64,000 nucleotides of DNA, taken from contig JAKUHH010000388.1 of NCBI GenBank assembly GCA_022701365.1, positions 16,873 through 80,872 of the forward strand. The letters run 5' to 3'. Below are positions 44,867 through 57,284 of this stretch, piece by piece. The stretch comes from Mycocentrospora acerina (taxonomy: Eukaryota; Ascomycota; Dothideomycetes; Pleosporales). The notes under the pieces were generated by a model. The model was given only the letters and a program-made list of their open reading frames with translations. It was not told the DNA's origin and ran no database searches. Position 1 is the stretch's first letter; the number at the start of each line of letters is the position of its first letter. The translations under genes and the position numbers were made by a program.

Positions 44867-45972
44867 TTACCGATGCTGTACTCTGGCAGATCTTTTCTCG
44901 AGAAAGGCTGCAACGCCTTCCCGGCAGTCTGCAAGTGAGAAGCTACTGTAATACAATGCACGTTCAATGTCAAGCCCTGCTTTCAGAGTTGTCGTTTCAG
45001 CTGTAATTGCGTCAGCTCGGCACTTGAAACAGGGGCTAAAGTACAACATACCTGCTATTACAGCTTGTTTCGCCAGCGCAACTGCGGGTGCTGACAAAGA
45101 TGCCATAATGTGTGCAACTTCCAGAGCCTCCTTTAAAACGCTTTGGCCTACCGGTATTGTCATGTTCACCACCCCGAAATGTTCCATTTCAACCGCCGTT
45201 GTTGCCGATCCGGTCAGAATTAACTGCATAGCCTGCTCAAGCGCAAAATCAGAATTGTAAAAATATTTGACTGCTAGTTCTGACATGTGAATTATCATTT
45301 TCGGGACAGGGAACTATACCTTCTGTTTCCCAATAGTCTTTGTTAATCGCTGTGTGCCACCAACTCCAGGGATGGTACCCAACTTGATTTCTGGAAAACC
45401 AAATCGTGCATCTGCCGAAGCAAAGATCATGTCGCACTGTGGGTGGGCCGCCTCATCAATCCTTGAAGCGAAGATCAATGGAGGAGATATCACTCACCAT
45501 TAACGCAAGCTCGAATCCTCCACCGAACTTGATGCGCGACGTCAGTCTATTAATTAAAACCCATGTCTGTAACGGAATACGTACCGCAAACCCTTGCACT
45601 GCTGCAATAATTGGCTTCCGAAAGCTCGTGAAGGCACCTTCAAGGCTCTTGAGCCAGCCAATACGATGCGCCTCAACAGTTGTTAACCTGCCCAGTTCGG
45701 CTAAATCGGCGCCAGCTACAAATTAAATTTAGTCTTGATTTTCTGTCAAATGCGATCCGCATTTACGCACCACAGAATGGAGCTACTCCAGAGCTGGTCA
45801 AAACTACTGCGCGTACTGTTGGACTTCGATCAAGTTGGTGCAAAGCCCCCACGAGTTCATCTATCAAATCCTGCGACAGTGCGTTTCGTTTTTCTGGGCG
45901 ATTCAGCTCTACAATTGCGACGTCGACATCCTCAAGGGACACAATAAGTGAGGACGGCCGAATCTTGTCCAT
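44867..45972 (-). CDS. Enoyl-CoA hydratase/isomerase (crotonase family)
   Basis: The five-exon model is 45972-45771, 45715-45585, 45527-45498, 45436-45320 and 45232-44867, giving 281 residues. Introns of 55, 57, 61 and 87 nt all have GT...AG ends, and phase is kept throughout. Exon 3 is only 30 nt and encodes FGGGFELALM. The spliced protein has VAIVELNRPEKRNALS, then FCAGADLAEL (first oxyanion hole), then GFAFGGGFELALMCDMIFA with the first catalytic Glu. FGFPEIKLGTIPGVGGTQRL follows with the second Glu, then GKQKAMQLILTG. Both glutamates of true hydratases are therefore present. The C-terminus ends REGVAAFLEKRSARVQHR, a common crotonase end. It catalyses hydration of 2-enoyl-CoA in fatty or branched-chain acid breakdown. 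No clear mitochondrial or peroxisomal signal is visible. It is divergent from the TmpL-like gene. Confidence 0.9.
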
Positions 45973-47255
45973 TGCTGTGTATTATTCGCAGCGAGATGCC
46001 AGACCTTCAATTTCGTGCTTCTTCTCTTTAATGCTCTCTTATAGTGCGTTGCCAAAGATTAGTATCTGGTCAATTTGGAAGTGTGATGATACGATGAACT
46101 ACTCCTGACAGAATTGCGTTCTGTATTGACTTTATGCGTAACGCCCCACCGAGGCAACAGTATCAACTTCTCGGCCTGTCTAACTAAGCTTGGAAATAAG
46201 AAGGAGATTGGATACGATGCAAATTGCTCTTAATCTGGCAGTTCGATGGCCCATTTACCCCACACACACGTGTTACTAATCACATAATTTTGCCTAAGTC
46301 CTCGTGTAATGACCAACGTCTGAATCAGCACTGATGCAAGCCTTTTCACTTCTAAGATTCCATGCTGCGAATGTCTCCTTTGGAGTGCCGTATATGGGAC
46401 TAAGACATAACCTAAACTTGTAGTATGTTAGCCACTATGTGGAACTCCAGATCTTGCGGTCCGACTGTTATATTTACCTTCCAATTGCAGTCGGTATTCC
46501 AACGGACTTGGTCTGGATTATCAACCCCTGTGCGAATACCAATCCGGTACTCAAACATGCACGTTTCGTAAATTGCTAGCAAAAGTGGGGCGCTCCCAAC
46601 TCCCGTCGCAGCAGGGAGGGACGTCCCCAACGCAACGGTAATGTGGGTCGCGGAGGCGGTCCGTGACTACACAGTTATTACGGCTGTTTGCAATGAGTAC
46701 TTCTGCATCGAGTAAGGGGAGCCCATGTGTCTATTGCGAAAGAAACATGGAGTATGGCTCCATCCTGTGGTGGCTGCCTCTTTGAGTCCATGTCGTCCGG
46801 ACTAGAGACGCTTGGCTTCCAATGTTCGTCATTCCATCAAAGAATCTCAAATATCAAATGATTCCACGACTCTTCTCGTAGAGCCTGAAACATCATATAA
46901 CCGAGGTTCTATAGCCTCACCACGAATATTAACAGACAAGAAGCTGGAACAACAGTCCTCAAACTTCGCGTGCTAATATGTTCGCACAAGTGAATGTGTA
47001 GCCAACATGTGTAAAGGGCGTAAAGTGTGAATGCATAAGATAAAGGTTGCCACACACAACAATTAGTAGTTCTCCGCCTTCACTCATGCAGATGATCCCT
47101 GACTGATTCCGGCAATCATACGCTTTACAAAGTGATTCCGAAATGCACAGCCTTGGACTGTCCGGGCTATTCCTTCCGCTTCGAGGTGGCAAGTGCCAAA
47201 CTATCTTGGAAAGCTTTGACGTACTATACTATAGCGACGTATTTACCTATCGCCG
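45973..47255. promoter_or_regulatory. 1.3-kb divergent intergenic, enoyl-CoA hydratase / TmpL-like
   Basis: It holds the promoters of two divergent genes. Short ORFs are present without support. No clear regulatory motif beyond AT-rich patches. Confidence 0.45.
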
Positions 47256-50200
47256 ATGAAATGGGCCCGTGGAAACTATGATCGGAAGGCGCTGAAGGAG
47301 TTCGAACCGGTATCCACAGGGTCCTTTGAAACAGTACATAAGAACTCACATCCTGCTCTATTTTCAAAACTTCAGAAAAGTCACATTGAATTTTCTATGG
47401 ATTCAAGTCACATTATGTTCCTCCAGCAGAATTTTTCTAGTTTCTCTGGTCTCTCTTTGGAAGACCAGACACTTCTTTCTCAATTCGGATGCGGTCCATC
47501 TGTGCCAGTTCCCCACTCATTAGTGCACAAGGCTTTTGAGAACGTTGTTGACTCTCATCCCACAGCAATTGCAGCTAGATTTGGTCAAAATACAATTACA
47601 TATGAGCAACTGGATATTGCTGCGAATCGACTTGCTCATCATTTGATCGAATCTGGACTCCAGCCCAAACAGCGAGTATGTCTGGTGGTACAGCGATCTC
47701 TCGAGATGCTCATTGGTATCCTTGCAGTCTTAAAAGCAGGCTGTCAGTATGTACCGATTGATGGCGGAGTAGCATCGGAACAGGCGCTCCAGCACATTTT
47801 CAGCGATACAGAAGCACAATTTATCCTATGCCTACCAAAATTCTGGGATAGAGTTCGACGATTCGCGAATACAAACTCAATTATTATCGCACTTGGCATG
47901 GACGTGGCTGCATTTTACTCGAAGCAAAGACCCGAAGTTGGAATCTCTTCGAAAGATGGTGCATATGCTATCTACACCTCAGGTTTGTAGCCTTTTAGCC
48001 AGTACATATAAAAGCTAATGTATGGGATAGGAAGTACTGGAAATCCCAAAGGAGTGGATGTTTCTCATGGGAATGTTACGAACGCGCTGCTATTGGAACC
48101 TGCAAGTCTGGGAATTACACTAGGAACCAAAGTCGCACAAGTTTTGAATATTGCATTTGACATGGGTATGTACACAATCTCGTTTATTTCATGGGCCGAG
48201 TTATAGTAACATGAATTACAGGTGCGTGGGAAATCCTTGCTTGCCTAATGAATGGCGGGACCCTGCATATGCGGGGCTCGGACTGGGCAATTACGCTTCG
48301 CGAGGTCAGCCACAATAATATCCGTAGGCGAGATACCTTGGTACTAAATTAATCTATAGGTCGAGACGCTAATTTCTACTCCATCAATTTTGTCTAAATA
48401 TCGACGGAAGGACTTTCCTAACATCAAAACGGTGGTGACTGGAGGGGAACCCTGTCCTCAATCGTGAGTAGTAGATACATGAAACTTGGCATGTGCTAAG
48501 CTCATTATAGTCTTGCCGACGAATGGGCAGATGGCCTATGCTATTACAACATTTGTGGTCCAACCGAAATCACCATTCTCAATTCAGCCCATAAACATAC
48601 TCCTGGATCACCACTTTCCATTGGCAAGCCTTTGCCTAATACGACTTGTTACATCTTAGACGATGACGAGAACCCTGTACCTTTCGGCTCAAAAGGGTCA
48701 ATGTGGGTCGGTGGGGCAGGTGTGTCGCGAGGCTATATTAAAATGCCTGAACTTACATCAAGACGCTTCAAATCTGACAAATTTTTGAATGATGGGTAAG
48801 TCAAACAGGCATGTGCCCTCAAAATATACTAATAATTTTCAGCTCATTGATGTTTAATACTGGTGACATTGTGCGATGGAGGGCTGATGGTAGCTTGGAA
48901 ACCTTTGGTCGTAGCGACGACCAGGTCAAGATCAAAGTGCGTCGTTTGTAAGGCCGTGCAATCTCTAGCTGACATTTTCAGGGATTCCGAATTGAGCAAG
49001 ACGGTGTCATAGCTGTTATCGAAGTAAGTGTCCATTTGATACCGTCACATTGTGATTGCTAAATTCTTTTAAGAAATTTCCTGGCATTACCAGAGCTTCT
49101 ACCCTACTTATCGAAAATACTTTCCACGGTTTCTACGTTGCCGAGACCCGTCTCAACGAGAAAGAACTCGACAAATTTATACGCCAACATCTTCCGTACT
49201 ACTCCGTTCCTGATCGATTAAACTACGTCGCTGCCATCCCACTTACTCCCAATGGCAAGGTGAACAGGAAAGAGCTAGGCAACTTGGTATCCATCCTTTC
49301 CAGAATAGACTCTGCCGAAAACCTGGTTCCAGTATCAATTGTTGATTCCAGAGTCGATAAGAAGAGCGTTCAGCTGAATACAACCGAGTTGCCTACTGCA
49401 ACTGTTCTTCAGCCTATCACTCTAGACAATGAGAAGGGGCTAGTCGTTGCCTCAAGTACGCTTTTCAAATCGGAGCCACTGCCATCTGAGGATAGCATTC
49501 ACGATATTTCTGACGCACTTCCTGAGAAGAGTGGATTCCATGGCCAGAGATGGCTTCGCCACCGAGCTTTCATACTCTATCGCCGATTCTTTTCCATCGT
49601 CGTACTTGCTAATACAGTCGTTGCATGCTTCATCATCTCCAAAATGGTCAAAGACTCTGAATGGCTGCTCGGGGCCATTTCTACAGCAACAGCTGCCAAT
49701 CTTTGCATGGCGGTACTCATGCGTTCAGAGCCGGTCGTGAATCTGCTTTTTACCGTATTCTGCTCTGTACCAACTTGGACGCCACTTTTCATTCGACGTC
49801 ACTGTGCCAGAATATTCCATATTGGCGGTATTCATAGCGGTTGTGCCATCGGTGCGACGACCTGGTTCGCGATTTTCACTATTGGCGCTAGTGTCGAGCT
49901 TGCGAAGTCACCAGATGAAAGACGCATCTCCCTCGCTCCGACTGTTTTGTCATACCTAATCCTCATTATTCTCGTTTCAATGGGTTCTATGTCTCACCCG
50001 ACGATACGTGCCAAATACCACAACGCCTGGGAGTTGACGCATCGTTTTGGTGGGTGGACGTCACTCATTCTCCTGTGGATCCAAACATTCTTAGCCACCA
50101 AGGACCTGAACCCTGGAGTGGCGCCATCAAAAGCTTATATTACCTCTGCTCCCGTCTGGCTTCTTACAGTTGCCTCTATGGCTATCATATTTCCTTGGCT

Positions 50201-50828
50201 GTTTCTCCGCAAAGTCGCTGTTCGCTCAGAGGTTCTTTCCTCTCATGCTGTGCGCCTTTGGTTTGAATATACAACACCGGTCGTAGGAACTGCTGTACGC
50301 CTTGCTGAGCGTCCACTAGTTGATTGGCACGGTTTCGCCACCATAACCAACCCCACTGGGAAAGGTTTCTCGCTCATCGTTAGCAGGGCAGGTGATTTTA
50401 CAGGCCGGACAATTGAGCGCGCTCCAACTCACATATGGGTTCGCGGAATTCCTACATGCGGAGTACTACGCATCGCTACCTTGTTCCGCTCCGTTGTTCT
50501 TGTCGCAACTGGCTCAGGTATTGGTCCATGTCTTGCTGTTATTCTTGCGAAGAAAGTTCCTTGCCGCATTTTGTGGACCGCACCTAATCCAGAGCAAACA
50601 TTTGGCAAGGAAATTGTCAGCAGTGTATTTGCTACAGACCCGCATGCTGTGATATGGAACACAAGGACTATGGGCAAGCCAGACATGAGTCTCTTGGCGT
50701 ATCAGATGTGGAAGGAAAGTAATGCGGAGGCAGTTTGTATTATTTCAAACAAAAAGTTTACCACCAAGGTAGTCTACGATCTAGAAACAAGGGGAATCCC
50801 CTCATATGGGGCAATCTTCGACTCTTAG
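47256..50828 (+). CDS. tmpL: TmpL-like protein: adenylation domain fused to membrane ferric-reductase-like oxidoreductase
   Basis: The eight exons are 47256-47982, 48031-48165, 48222-48304, 48360-48463, 48511-48795, 48843-48936, 48982-49023 and 49074-50828, giving 1074 residues. All introns are 45-56 nt and phases agree. An NRPS-type adenylation domain (about 80-560) has IYTSGSTGNPKGV, NICGPTE, NTGDIVRW, GRSDDQVKIKGFRIE and the A10 lysine in LTPNGKVNRK. There is no carrier or condensation domain. Six to seven membrane helices follow (about 660-870), then an FAD/NAD-type region with GSGIGP near 971. This order is that of TmpL, described in Alternaria brassicicola and Aspergillus fumigatus as needed for redox homeostasis and virulence. 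Starts at 47397 or 47415 are equally possible and would trim 47-53 unconserved residues. All exons are open. The adenylated substrate is unknown. Confidence 0.88.
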
Positions 50829-52924
50829 GGAACCAATAGCGGCAGGACTAAATGTCTGCAGGAAAAATTGGCATCAAGGTTTATTTAGTCGCTTTTCTTT
50901 TTTCTTGCTCTAGATCAAGACAACAGATGTGAGAGGCAATCATTATGGATATAAAATAGAGAATTAACCGGGATCATTTCATTTCGGGTTGTCGCGTAGG
51001 AGAATATTAGCCTACCATCTTTAGTAGCAGATATCAACTGGTTTTTGCTACGGAAAGTATCTCGTAGTACTCAGTCGTTTCAATTTCATGTTCTTTTCTT
51101 CGGCCGGTGCGAAAGAAACGAACAGATTAAATTCAGAGCGAAGATTGCAAACATCAACACAAACAATTATAAAATGTAAGCAAGTTGCAGAAAGTTATCT
51201 GGGATACAACTCTAGAAAAAATCATTCAAATTGAACATGATGTAATCATAATCCTTCAGATTTTCTCATGTCTAATTCTCCTAATGGGCATAATATTCTC
51301 TTGTGTATCTAAACTATTATTATACTAATGTTCTTTTCCTACAGCTTTTAGCAAAGCACCTCTCAGGTTGTTTTTCTACAATTGCACAAATTATCAGCTA
51401 ACAACATAAAGTTCTAGCTGCAGCAGCAAGAAGGTCGACCTTTTTGTAGCTCACATACTAAATTAAGAATCATCTAGATTATAATTTTTACACGTGCCCA
51501 AGTTGTAACTAGTATCTCTACATCTACTGCAGCGTGCTAGAGTCAGCAGGTAAGGTCTGTGTACTCTCCTTCTTAACGCTCTATACAAGTAATGTGCTAA
51601 GCAGCTTCTTGTAAAGCGCATATATCTCCTTTAACTTATTTTTATTTATACCTTATACTTTTGTAGGTTATAGTTATTATTTTGCTTATACATTAAATCT
51701 GTCTTACTTTCTCTTTAAAGAATAACAATTTTATTAAAAAATTAATTCCCTAATTTTATTTCTTATTATAACTCGATTTATACCTTAGTTAAAATAACTT
51801 AGCAAATTTAACATATTAGGAATTCCTATGCTGTTAACAGAAATTATATCTTCGTCTTAATTAAGCCTTAGAACTATTAACGGTTATCTGTATGTAAAGT
51901 TGGTATAGTGTATTTTCTAATTTAATACATCTATCTAGGCCAGCTATTTAAAATCTTTAATGCTAGTGCAGCTTTTAGTGGAAAAATTACTATTTTTCTC
52001 CTAGACTGAGCTACATTTACTATAATCTTAGAGGCTTAGTAATAAAGTAGTAGTGCTCTTACTACGTGGCGATACTAAATATAGAGCTTCTGAACAAATA
52101 CTTGTCGTTGTATTATGCCTTTAAGTTAATGCACTTGAGGCAGGCAACTATTTTACTGTTATAATCTCATTGTCCTTCCCGTTTTGTACTCGCCTTAGAT
52201 GGTAACCCTAGGAAGGGGTATATAAGGGTGCAGCCTATGTAGCTTTATAGAGTTGTTTTTCTGTATCCTTTTATATAAGACCTATAGGTGTAGAGAATAG
52301 TATCTTTTGTATACCCTCTAGTCCTAGCACTCCTATATGCCTCGCAGTGGACACTTCAGACCCTATTTAGATCACTCTCTTATAACCTGCGTTGTTACAA
52401 AGACATATTCTCTTTTATAAAGTAATTAAATTCCTTTTTGTATAGCCACAATTAGACATTTATTATTAGATTTATATTTTGTTAAAGTTTAGGGTAGATT
52501 TCGTGGTTCAGGGCGTTAAGTGAATCCGAGCGTTGAGTGCACGGACATGGTAGGTACCTGGCTCAACTGAGGGCCATTTCGAGCTGGTCTCCAGATAATT
52601 CTCAAAAATCTAGCAGTCTATAGTCCTCTTCTCTATTGGATAAAGTACAGTTTAGCTAAGAGAAGACCCTCTAAGTGTAGCACTTTATGCTGCTATTAAG
52701 AAACTTTGAGAATCTACAGAAAGCCGAAGTCTAGTGATACGCATATGTTGTATTATTAGGTAGCTGTTAGACTTCAAACAGGCAGTGAGATCAACACAAT
52801 TTTGCCAAAATTTTAAGCTTTACATGATTGAAAATATAAAGAAAATCGTTTCTCCTTAGCAAAAGGCTTAGCTAAGCAGCTTGCAGAGGGCCGACTACGA
52901 TCTCATATTTAGTTAGCCTAAAAA
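50829..52924. other. AT-rich repeat DNA (RIP-decayed)
   Basis: After the TmpL 3' flank comes very AT-rich sequence that includes a repeat copy (51425-52030, listed separately). At 52190-52400 a GGGTATATAAGGG core with TATA-like boxes and a CT-rich stretch resembles an LTR promoter, but I could not define LTR ends. No intact gene. Confidence 0.5.
51425..52030 (+). repeat. Diverged interspersed repeat, copy A
   Basis: It shares an ordered series of blocks with 63275-63988 in the same orientation, for example GGT[C/T]GACCTTTTT, CATCTACTGCAGCGTGCTAG, and TGTACTCTCCTTCTTAACG. Differences are mostly C/T and G/A. Copy B carries about 65 extra bases near its start. Confidence 0.75.
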
Positions 52925-53836
52925 TTACTCAAACAGCTTTTCTTTCCCAAAACTCTTCTGAAGGCTCCACACTTTGACCTCGACCTGCATATTTACAATT
53001 CTCTCATCCATCTTATGCAGATCCAGCTCTATGCGCTTCACCACATCGTCGCCAACCACACCACTAAACGTATGTATCACCACCCAAGACGGTAATTCGT
53101 GCTGTTTCTTCAACTCACCACCCCCCAGCTTCTTGCCCCCTGCACTAGCGAACGAGAAGCAACTCTCGAAAATAAGGCTACGCATGTAGCCCGACTCTTC
53201 ATTCAGCGTGTGCACCTGCTTGCCTAAGAAAGCTTTGATTTTATCTGCCTCGAGGCCCGTGGGCGGCTGAATTTCGACTGTCACGATGCTCTTTGCCGGT
53301 TCTGCACAGCATTAATGTCAAACCCGTCGAAAGTCAAGGATCGGGAACGCACCGCTATACACTCTTTTGCTCACTAAGTTCTGTCTCAAAGCCAGATAGT
53401 TGACGTCAAACTCAACCAAGTCATACACGTTACCCGTACCAGGCAAAATTGCGCTTGTCGGACTGATACTCTTGAAATCTTCTGACAGCAAGAACCTGAT
53501 ATCGTCCATAACAGGAAATGCCAAGAAGGGCTTCGATGCATCGGATGCGCTAGTTTTACTGGTCGCATTATATCTAAATAAATGATTCATCAATATCCAT
53601 TCTCGATCGAATTGGTGGGTTCATGCTGACCGGAATAAGGAATGAATACCAGATTTAGCCACAACTTCCTCGGCGTGTTCCTCGTACCATTTCAAAAATG
53701 TAGTTTCGGAGAGGATGTCTCTCGCCGATGGAGCGACGCGAGAGCGCACGTAGAACAGACCGCGGCCTTTGACGCGGTCGGATAGGTTGGATGAGGTGGA
53801 TAGGATGTTTGTGGCGGAGGCATTGTTATGTGACAT
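52925..53836 (-). CDS. EthD-like dimeric alpha/beta-barrel protein
   Basis: The three-exon model is 53836-53631, 53573-53353 and 53301-52925, giving 267 residues. Introns are 57 nt (GTCAGC...TTTAG) and 51 nt (GTGCGT...GTGCAG) and keep phase. Splicing yields GLFYVRSRVAPSARDILSET, then FLKWYEEHAEEVVAKSGIHS, then LFRYNATS, and PVMDDIRFLLSEDFKSIS. This N-terminal pattern (GLLFVxSRI...FxxWYDxxHIPD) is common in fungal EthD-like proteins, small ferredoxin-fold domains of uncertain role often found near oxidative or polyketide genes. The second half repeats a similar fold and ends in a charged helix. Function beyond the fold is not known. It stands alone between AT-rich repeat DNA and a pseudogene, and all exons are intact. 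Confidence 0.75.
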
Positions 53837-54929
53837 CCCGAACCTTTTGGTAAGCTGTGTAAATTATAACTTTCGAGTGGATCTGGAATATTCTATTTAG
53901 ACCCAGTCATATCTTGTGAAGCTCGTAGATAAATATACAAACGTGGAGATTGACTAGCGGATTTACAAACACGGAGAACGAAGCGAACGTTCGGGTCCGA
54001 TATCTTGGCTGGCCGCAAACAACTAATAAATCCTCCCATAAAGCGCAGCCGGTCCGAATACCATTACAAATCTCCGGGATATATCACTTTTGCACTTCCG
54101 CCCATGGCTAAATCTGATTTCTAGCATATGCGCTCAGAGAAAAATATTCGAAGCCTCGTTACCCACGTCCCACCTGTTGATTTCAATTGCCAGAGCAATC
54201 CACCACGTCTACAATAACCGAGACCACAGGCGTATATATGACAATGTATCACAAACTACATGTCTGCGACAGACGGTCTAAACGTTCGATGTGAAACGCA
54301 GCTGTTAAGAAAGGGGAGTATCATAATATAAGTGATTGATTGATTGAAGCAACTATCAGATGTTCTATGGACGAGCATATGTATCAAAGGAAGACAGGCG
54401 ATGTTTCGAGTCACGTGATTGTCAACATTCGAGGTTGTGCGCTGTTAGCATTTGTTCGCTCTCACAGGACCCGCGCCCGGCCTTGTTGACGCCAACATTG
54501 AATGCTGATAAATAGCCTAGTTTTAGACATTCGACTTTGCTTCGTCAGAGTATGGCTTACTGGCAAGTGCAATGATATGTAGTACAGCGGATTGCAAACG
54601 AACTGATGTTTACCATACCCCATAGACCCTGATCGACGCCCTTTGGTGGTGACGTTTTCAGAGTCCATTGCGGGGCTAGCTACCGCGGTGTTACGGTAGT
54701 ACTTCACCGACTTCCATAGGGGGGCATGAGTAATCGCAGAGATGGCTTAGAGATGGTGTAATTGTGACTTTGGATGCGGGCGTGGATCTGAGGAAGTGTA
54801 AGTGTAAGGACTTCGCTGCTGTCGTTTGGTACTACTCAACCTCACTCAAGGTACAACGTATTGACCAACCAGCCTTTCCTATAGGAATAGCATCACAGTC
54901 ATCTTCTAGACATTACCCCTACAGCTATC
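53837..54929. other. Intergenic
   Basis: Promoter side of the EthD-like gene, then mixed sequence with no supported gene. Confidence 0.5.
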
Positions 54930-55887
54930 ATGGTCCGGATAGTATTTGGAGGTGCCTCTTTCATGAGTGGGGCTGCCCTAGGGCAGCCCCAACACCATGG
55001 ACAAGGTCATCGACGCTCTGCTCGCCTCTGGCGTCACCACAATTGACACAGCCCGCATCCACCCTGGCTCAGAAGAAACCATCTGCAAGTAAGAGAAGCG
55101 CACACAGTTCACTATCGATACCAAATTTCCCGGCAGCTTCGTACCCGGATCAGCGCGCAAGGACATGATAGTCTTGCACGTCAAGGAGGCTATTCAAAAA
55201 GTCAACATCAAGCAATTCGACATCCTCTATATACACTTGCCCTCCGCCAACGTCCCGCTCGAACACACCCTCGCCGACATCAGTGAAGCCCATAAACTCG
55301 GCTTCTTCAGACGCTTCGGCCTAAGTAACTACGCGCCCCAAGACGTGCAGCAGGTGTACAACCTCGCAAAGGAAAAAGGCTACCCGCTCCCTGAAGTCTA
55401 CCAGGGCAACTACAACCCTGTCGCGCGCCACCTGGAGAAAGACTTGTTCCCCGTGCTGCGCAAGCTGCGCATAGTCTTCTACGCCTACTCGCCGCTCGCG
55501 GGCGGGTTTTTGACCAAATCCCGCGCTGATCTGGACGCAGGAGCGGGCCGCTTTAATAAAGACGCCATGGGTAGTATGTGTAACGACATGTTCAACAAGC
55601 CGTCTCTGCGCGAGGGGCTGAAGGCGTGGAATGCGATTGCGGAAAAGGAGGGCGTGGCTAAGGCTGAGTTAGCGTATAGGTGGGTAGTGCATCACTCTGC
55701 GCTGATGGAGGAGGACGAGATTATTTTTGGCGCGAGCTCGTTAGACTAGCTTAGCTAGATGGCGGGGAGCATTCAGAAGGGCAAGTTGAGCGCCGAGTCA
55801 ACGAAGAGCATTGATGCGTTGTGGAAGACCGTCAAGGCTGAGGCGCCAGTGGATAACTACGTCCGGTCGCAGGACAGCGAGGCTTAG
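54930..55887 (+). pseudogene. Aldo/keto reductase (aflatoxin-aldehyde-reductase-like) pseudogene
   Basis: It begins MVRIVFGGASFMSGAALG (54930), then changes frame at a 24-bp perfect palindrome (54968-54991) and continues KVIDALLASGVTTIDTAR. A TAA at 55090-55092 interrupts it. The long core is intact: FDILYIHLP, GFFRRFGLSNYAPQDVQQVY, EVYQGNYNPVARHLEKDLFP and FYAYSPLAGGFLTK. Two TAG codons (55747, 55756) then break the C-terminal helix before GSIQKGKLSAESTKSID. Relatives of this AKR group (AKR7-like) reduce aldehydes and dialdehydes with NADPH. The catalytic Tyr region normally near residue 50 falls at the damaged N-terminal part. Three stops plus a frameshift make a pseudogene, unless this is a sequencing problem. 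Confidence 0.82.
54968..54991. repeat. Perfect 24-bp GC-rich palindrome at the AKR frameshift
   Basis: Reads the same on both strands, centred on TA at 54979-54980. It sits exactly where the aldo/keto reductase frame changes. Confidence 0.9.
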
Positions 55888-56639
55888 AGATCGAAGACAG
55901 CATGATCTGATTTGTTATGAGCAAGCCATCAATTCAAAAGACGTATTCAACATAATCTTCATCAAAAATCTTCCACTTCCACCTCAGTGCTCAAGAAGGG
56001 GACTCTTGAGACGTGGTCCACAGCTGTCTACTCAACGGTTCACGGAGAATCCCCTTCCATCATCACTGCCTTATCGTTTGCACCTACCGTGCTACAGCAA
56101 GCAATATATCCGCAAGACCTACTTGGGAAACGCAGAAGCGCAATCTCCACGCAATCCCATACAGGCCCTTTTCATGGCAGAATAGGCTTAGCGTCAAGGT
56201 CTCGCACTACCGTGTGCGTGCACGTAATGCGCTTTCTCAGGTATGCCGACACGGAACACCGCCTGCTCCAAAACTGAACCCTTTCGGGAAATTGCGATCA
56301 CTGCTCGAAAATCACCACGTCTTTCCTGTCGTCGCATGTTGACACTTCCCACCAGTCCTGTTAAGTAATCAACGTTGTTTAGTAGAAAGGGCTTTTGTGT
56401 AGTTTCAAACGTGGCGTTCTAGAAGCAAGATGCGAAAGGTATTGTGTCGCAGGCTATGCGCTGTCGTGAACCTATACTCTATTACAAATTGTGCTGTGCG
56501 AGGGCCTACATATAAGCTGCGCTATAATGCTCGAACAGTACAACAACTAACACACATTTTCTTAATATCCTATACCTGCAATACTGTACCTAACTGTGCG
56601 ATAAATTGTTAGATCTTAGCTCTAGCTACTAAGGTAAGC
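55888..56639. other. Intergenic
   Basis: Several short overlapping plus-strand ORFs at 55.9-56.35 kb share the same bases in different frames; none is convincing. Confidence 0.45.
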
Positions 56640-57180
56640 AAGCTTAAAAGGTATTACAATTCTCTCTAATAGTGAGCACTTAGCTAAAACAGTAATTATT
56701 GTTATCTTATCCTAACTGTGTTAGGATTGTTAACTACGCAAAGCCTGACAGGTATAAAAGCTAGCAAGATAGCAGAAGTTAGAGGAAAGTTAAGAGAAGC
56801 TAACAGTATTGCAAGGCGTTAATTAAATTAACTGTGCTAGTTTAAGCTAGGTAGTTAGTTAGTTTTATTAAAATGTCGCAAGAGCAGATAATAGAGAAGG
56901 GAGTAAGGTAGAAAGAGCAGTAAGGAGCATTTGCGCTTATTGTTAAGTAGTTAGTTTAAAAGAAAGATGCAATGCAGTAGCATTAAAAGCTACAAGGTGT
57001 GTTAGGTGCATTAGTTATTTACAGGATATTGTTGCAAGATAAAAGAGCAGTAATTAAAACTTTAGGAAACTCTAGAAATGCAATAAGTTATGTAGAGATG
57101 TACTTAAGTAGGCAAAAAGCACCAAGATTTATGCAAGCTAAATAGAATGTTATAGAATAGTTTTAGGGTTACATCTAGTT
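56640..57180 (+). mobile_element. RIP-inactivated transposable-element-like ORF remnant
   Basis: From an ATG at 56873 one frame reads about 100 codons in which the only interruptions are TAG and TAA codons, with no TGA. CAG/CAA turned to TAG/TAA is what RIP produces at CpA. The stretch between stops is Gln/Lys-rich. A TATA-like GGTATAAAAG lies near 56750, about 120 bp upstream. The class of element cannot be named from this remnant. Confidence 0.5.
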
Positions 57181-57284
57181 AAGCATATGTCTTTAAGTAA
57201 TCTATCTGCAATATTGCCCTATGAGACTTTGTTTGAAACTTTAGTACTGCAGAATAGTACTTAACTTGCTTAGAAAACACGTCA

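Noticed and set aside
47256..50828. TmpL-like gene as a true nonribosomal peptide synthetase
   Set aside because: No carrier (phosphopantetheine) site, condensation or thioesterase domain is present; the C-terminal half is a membrane oxidoreductase.
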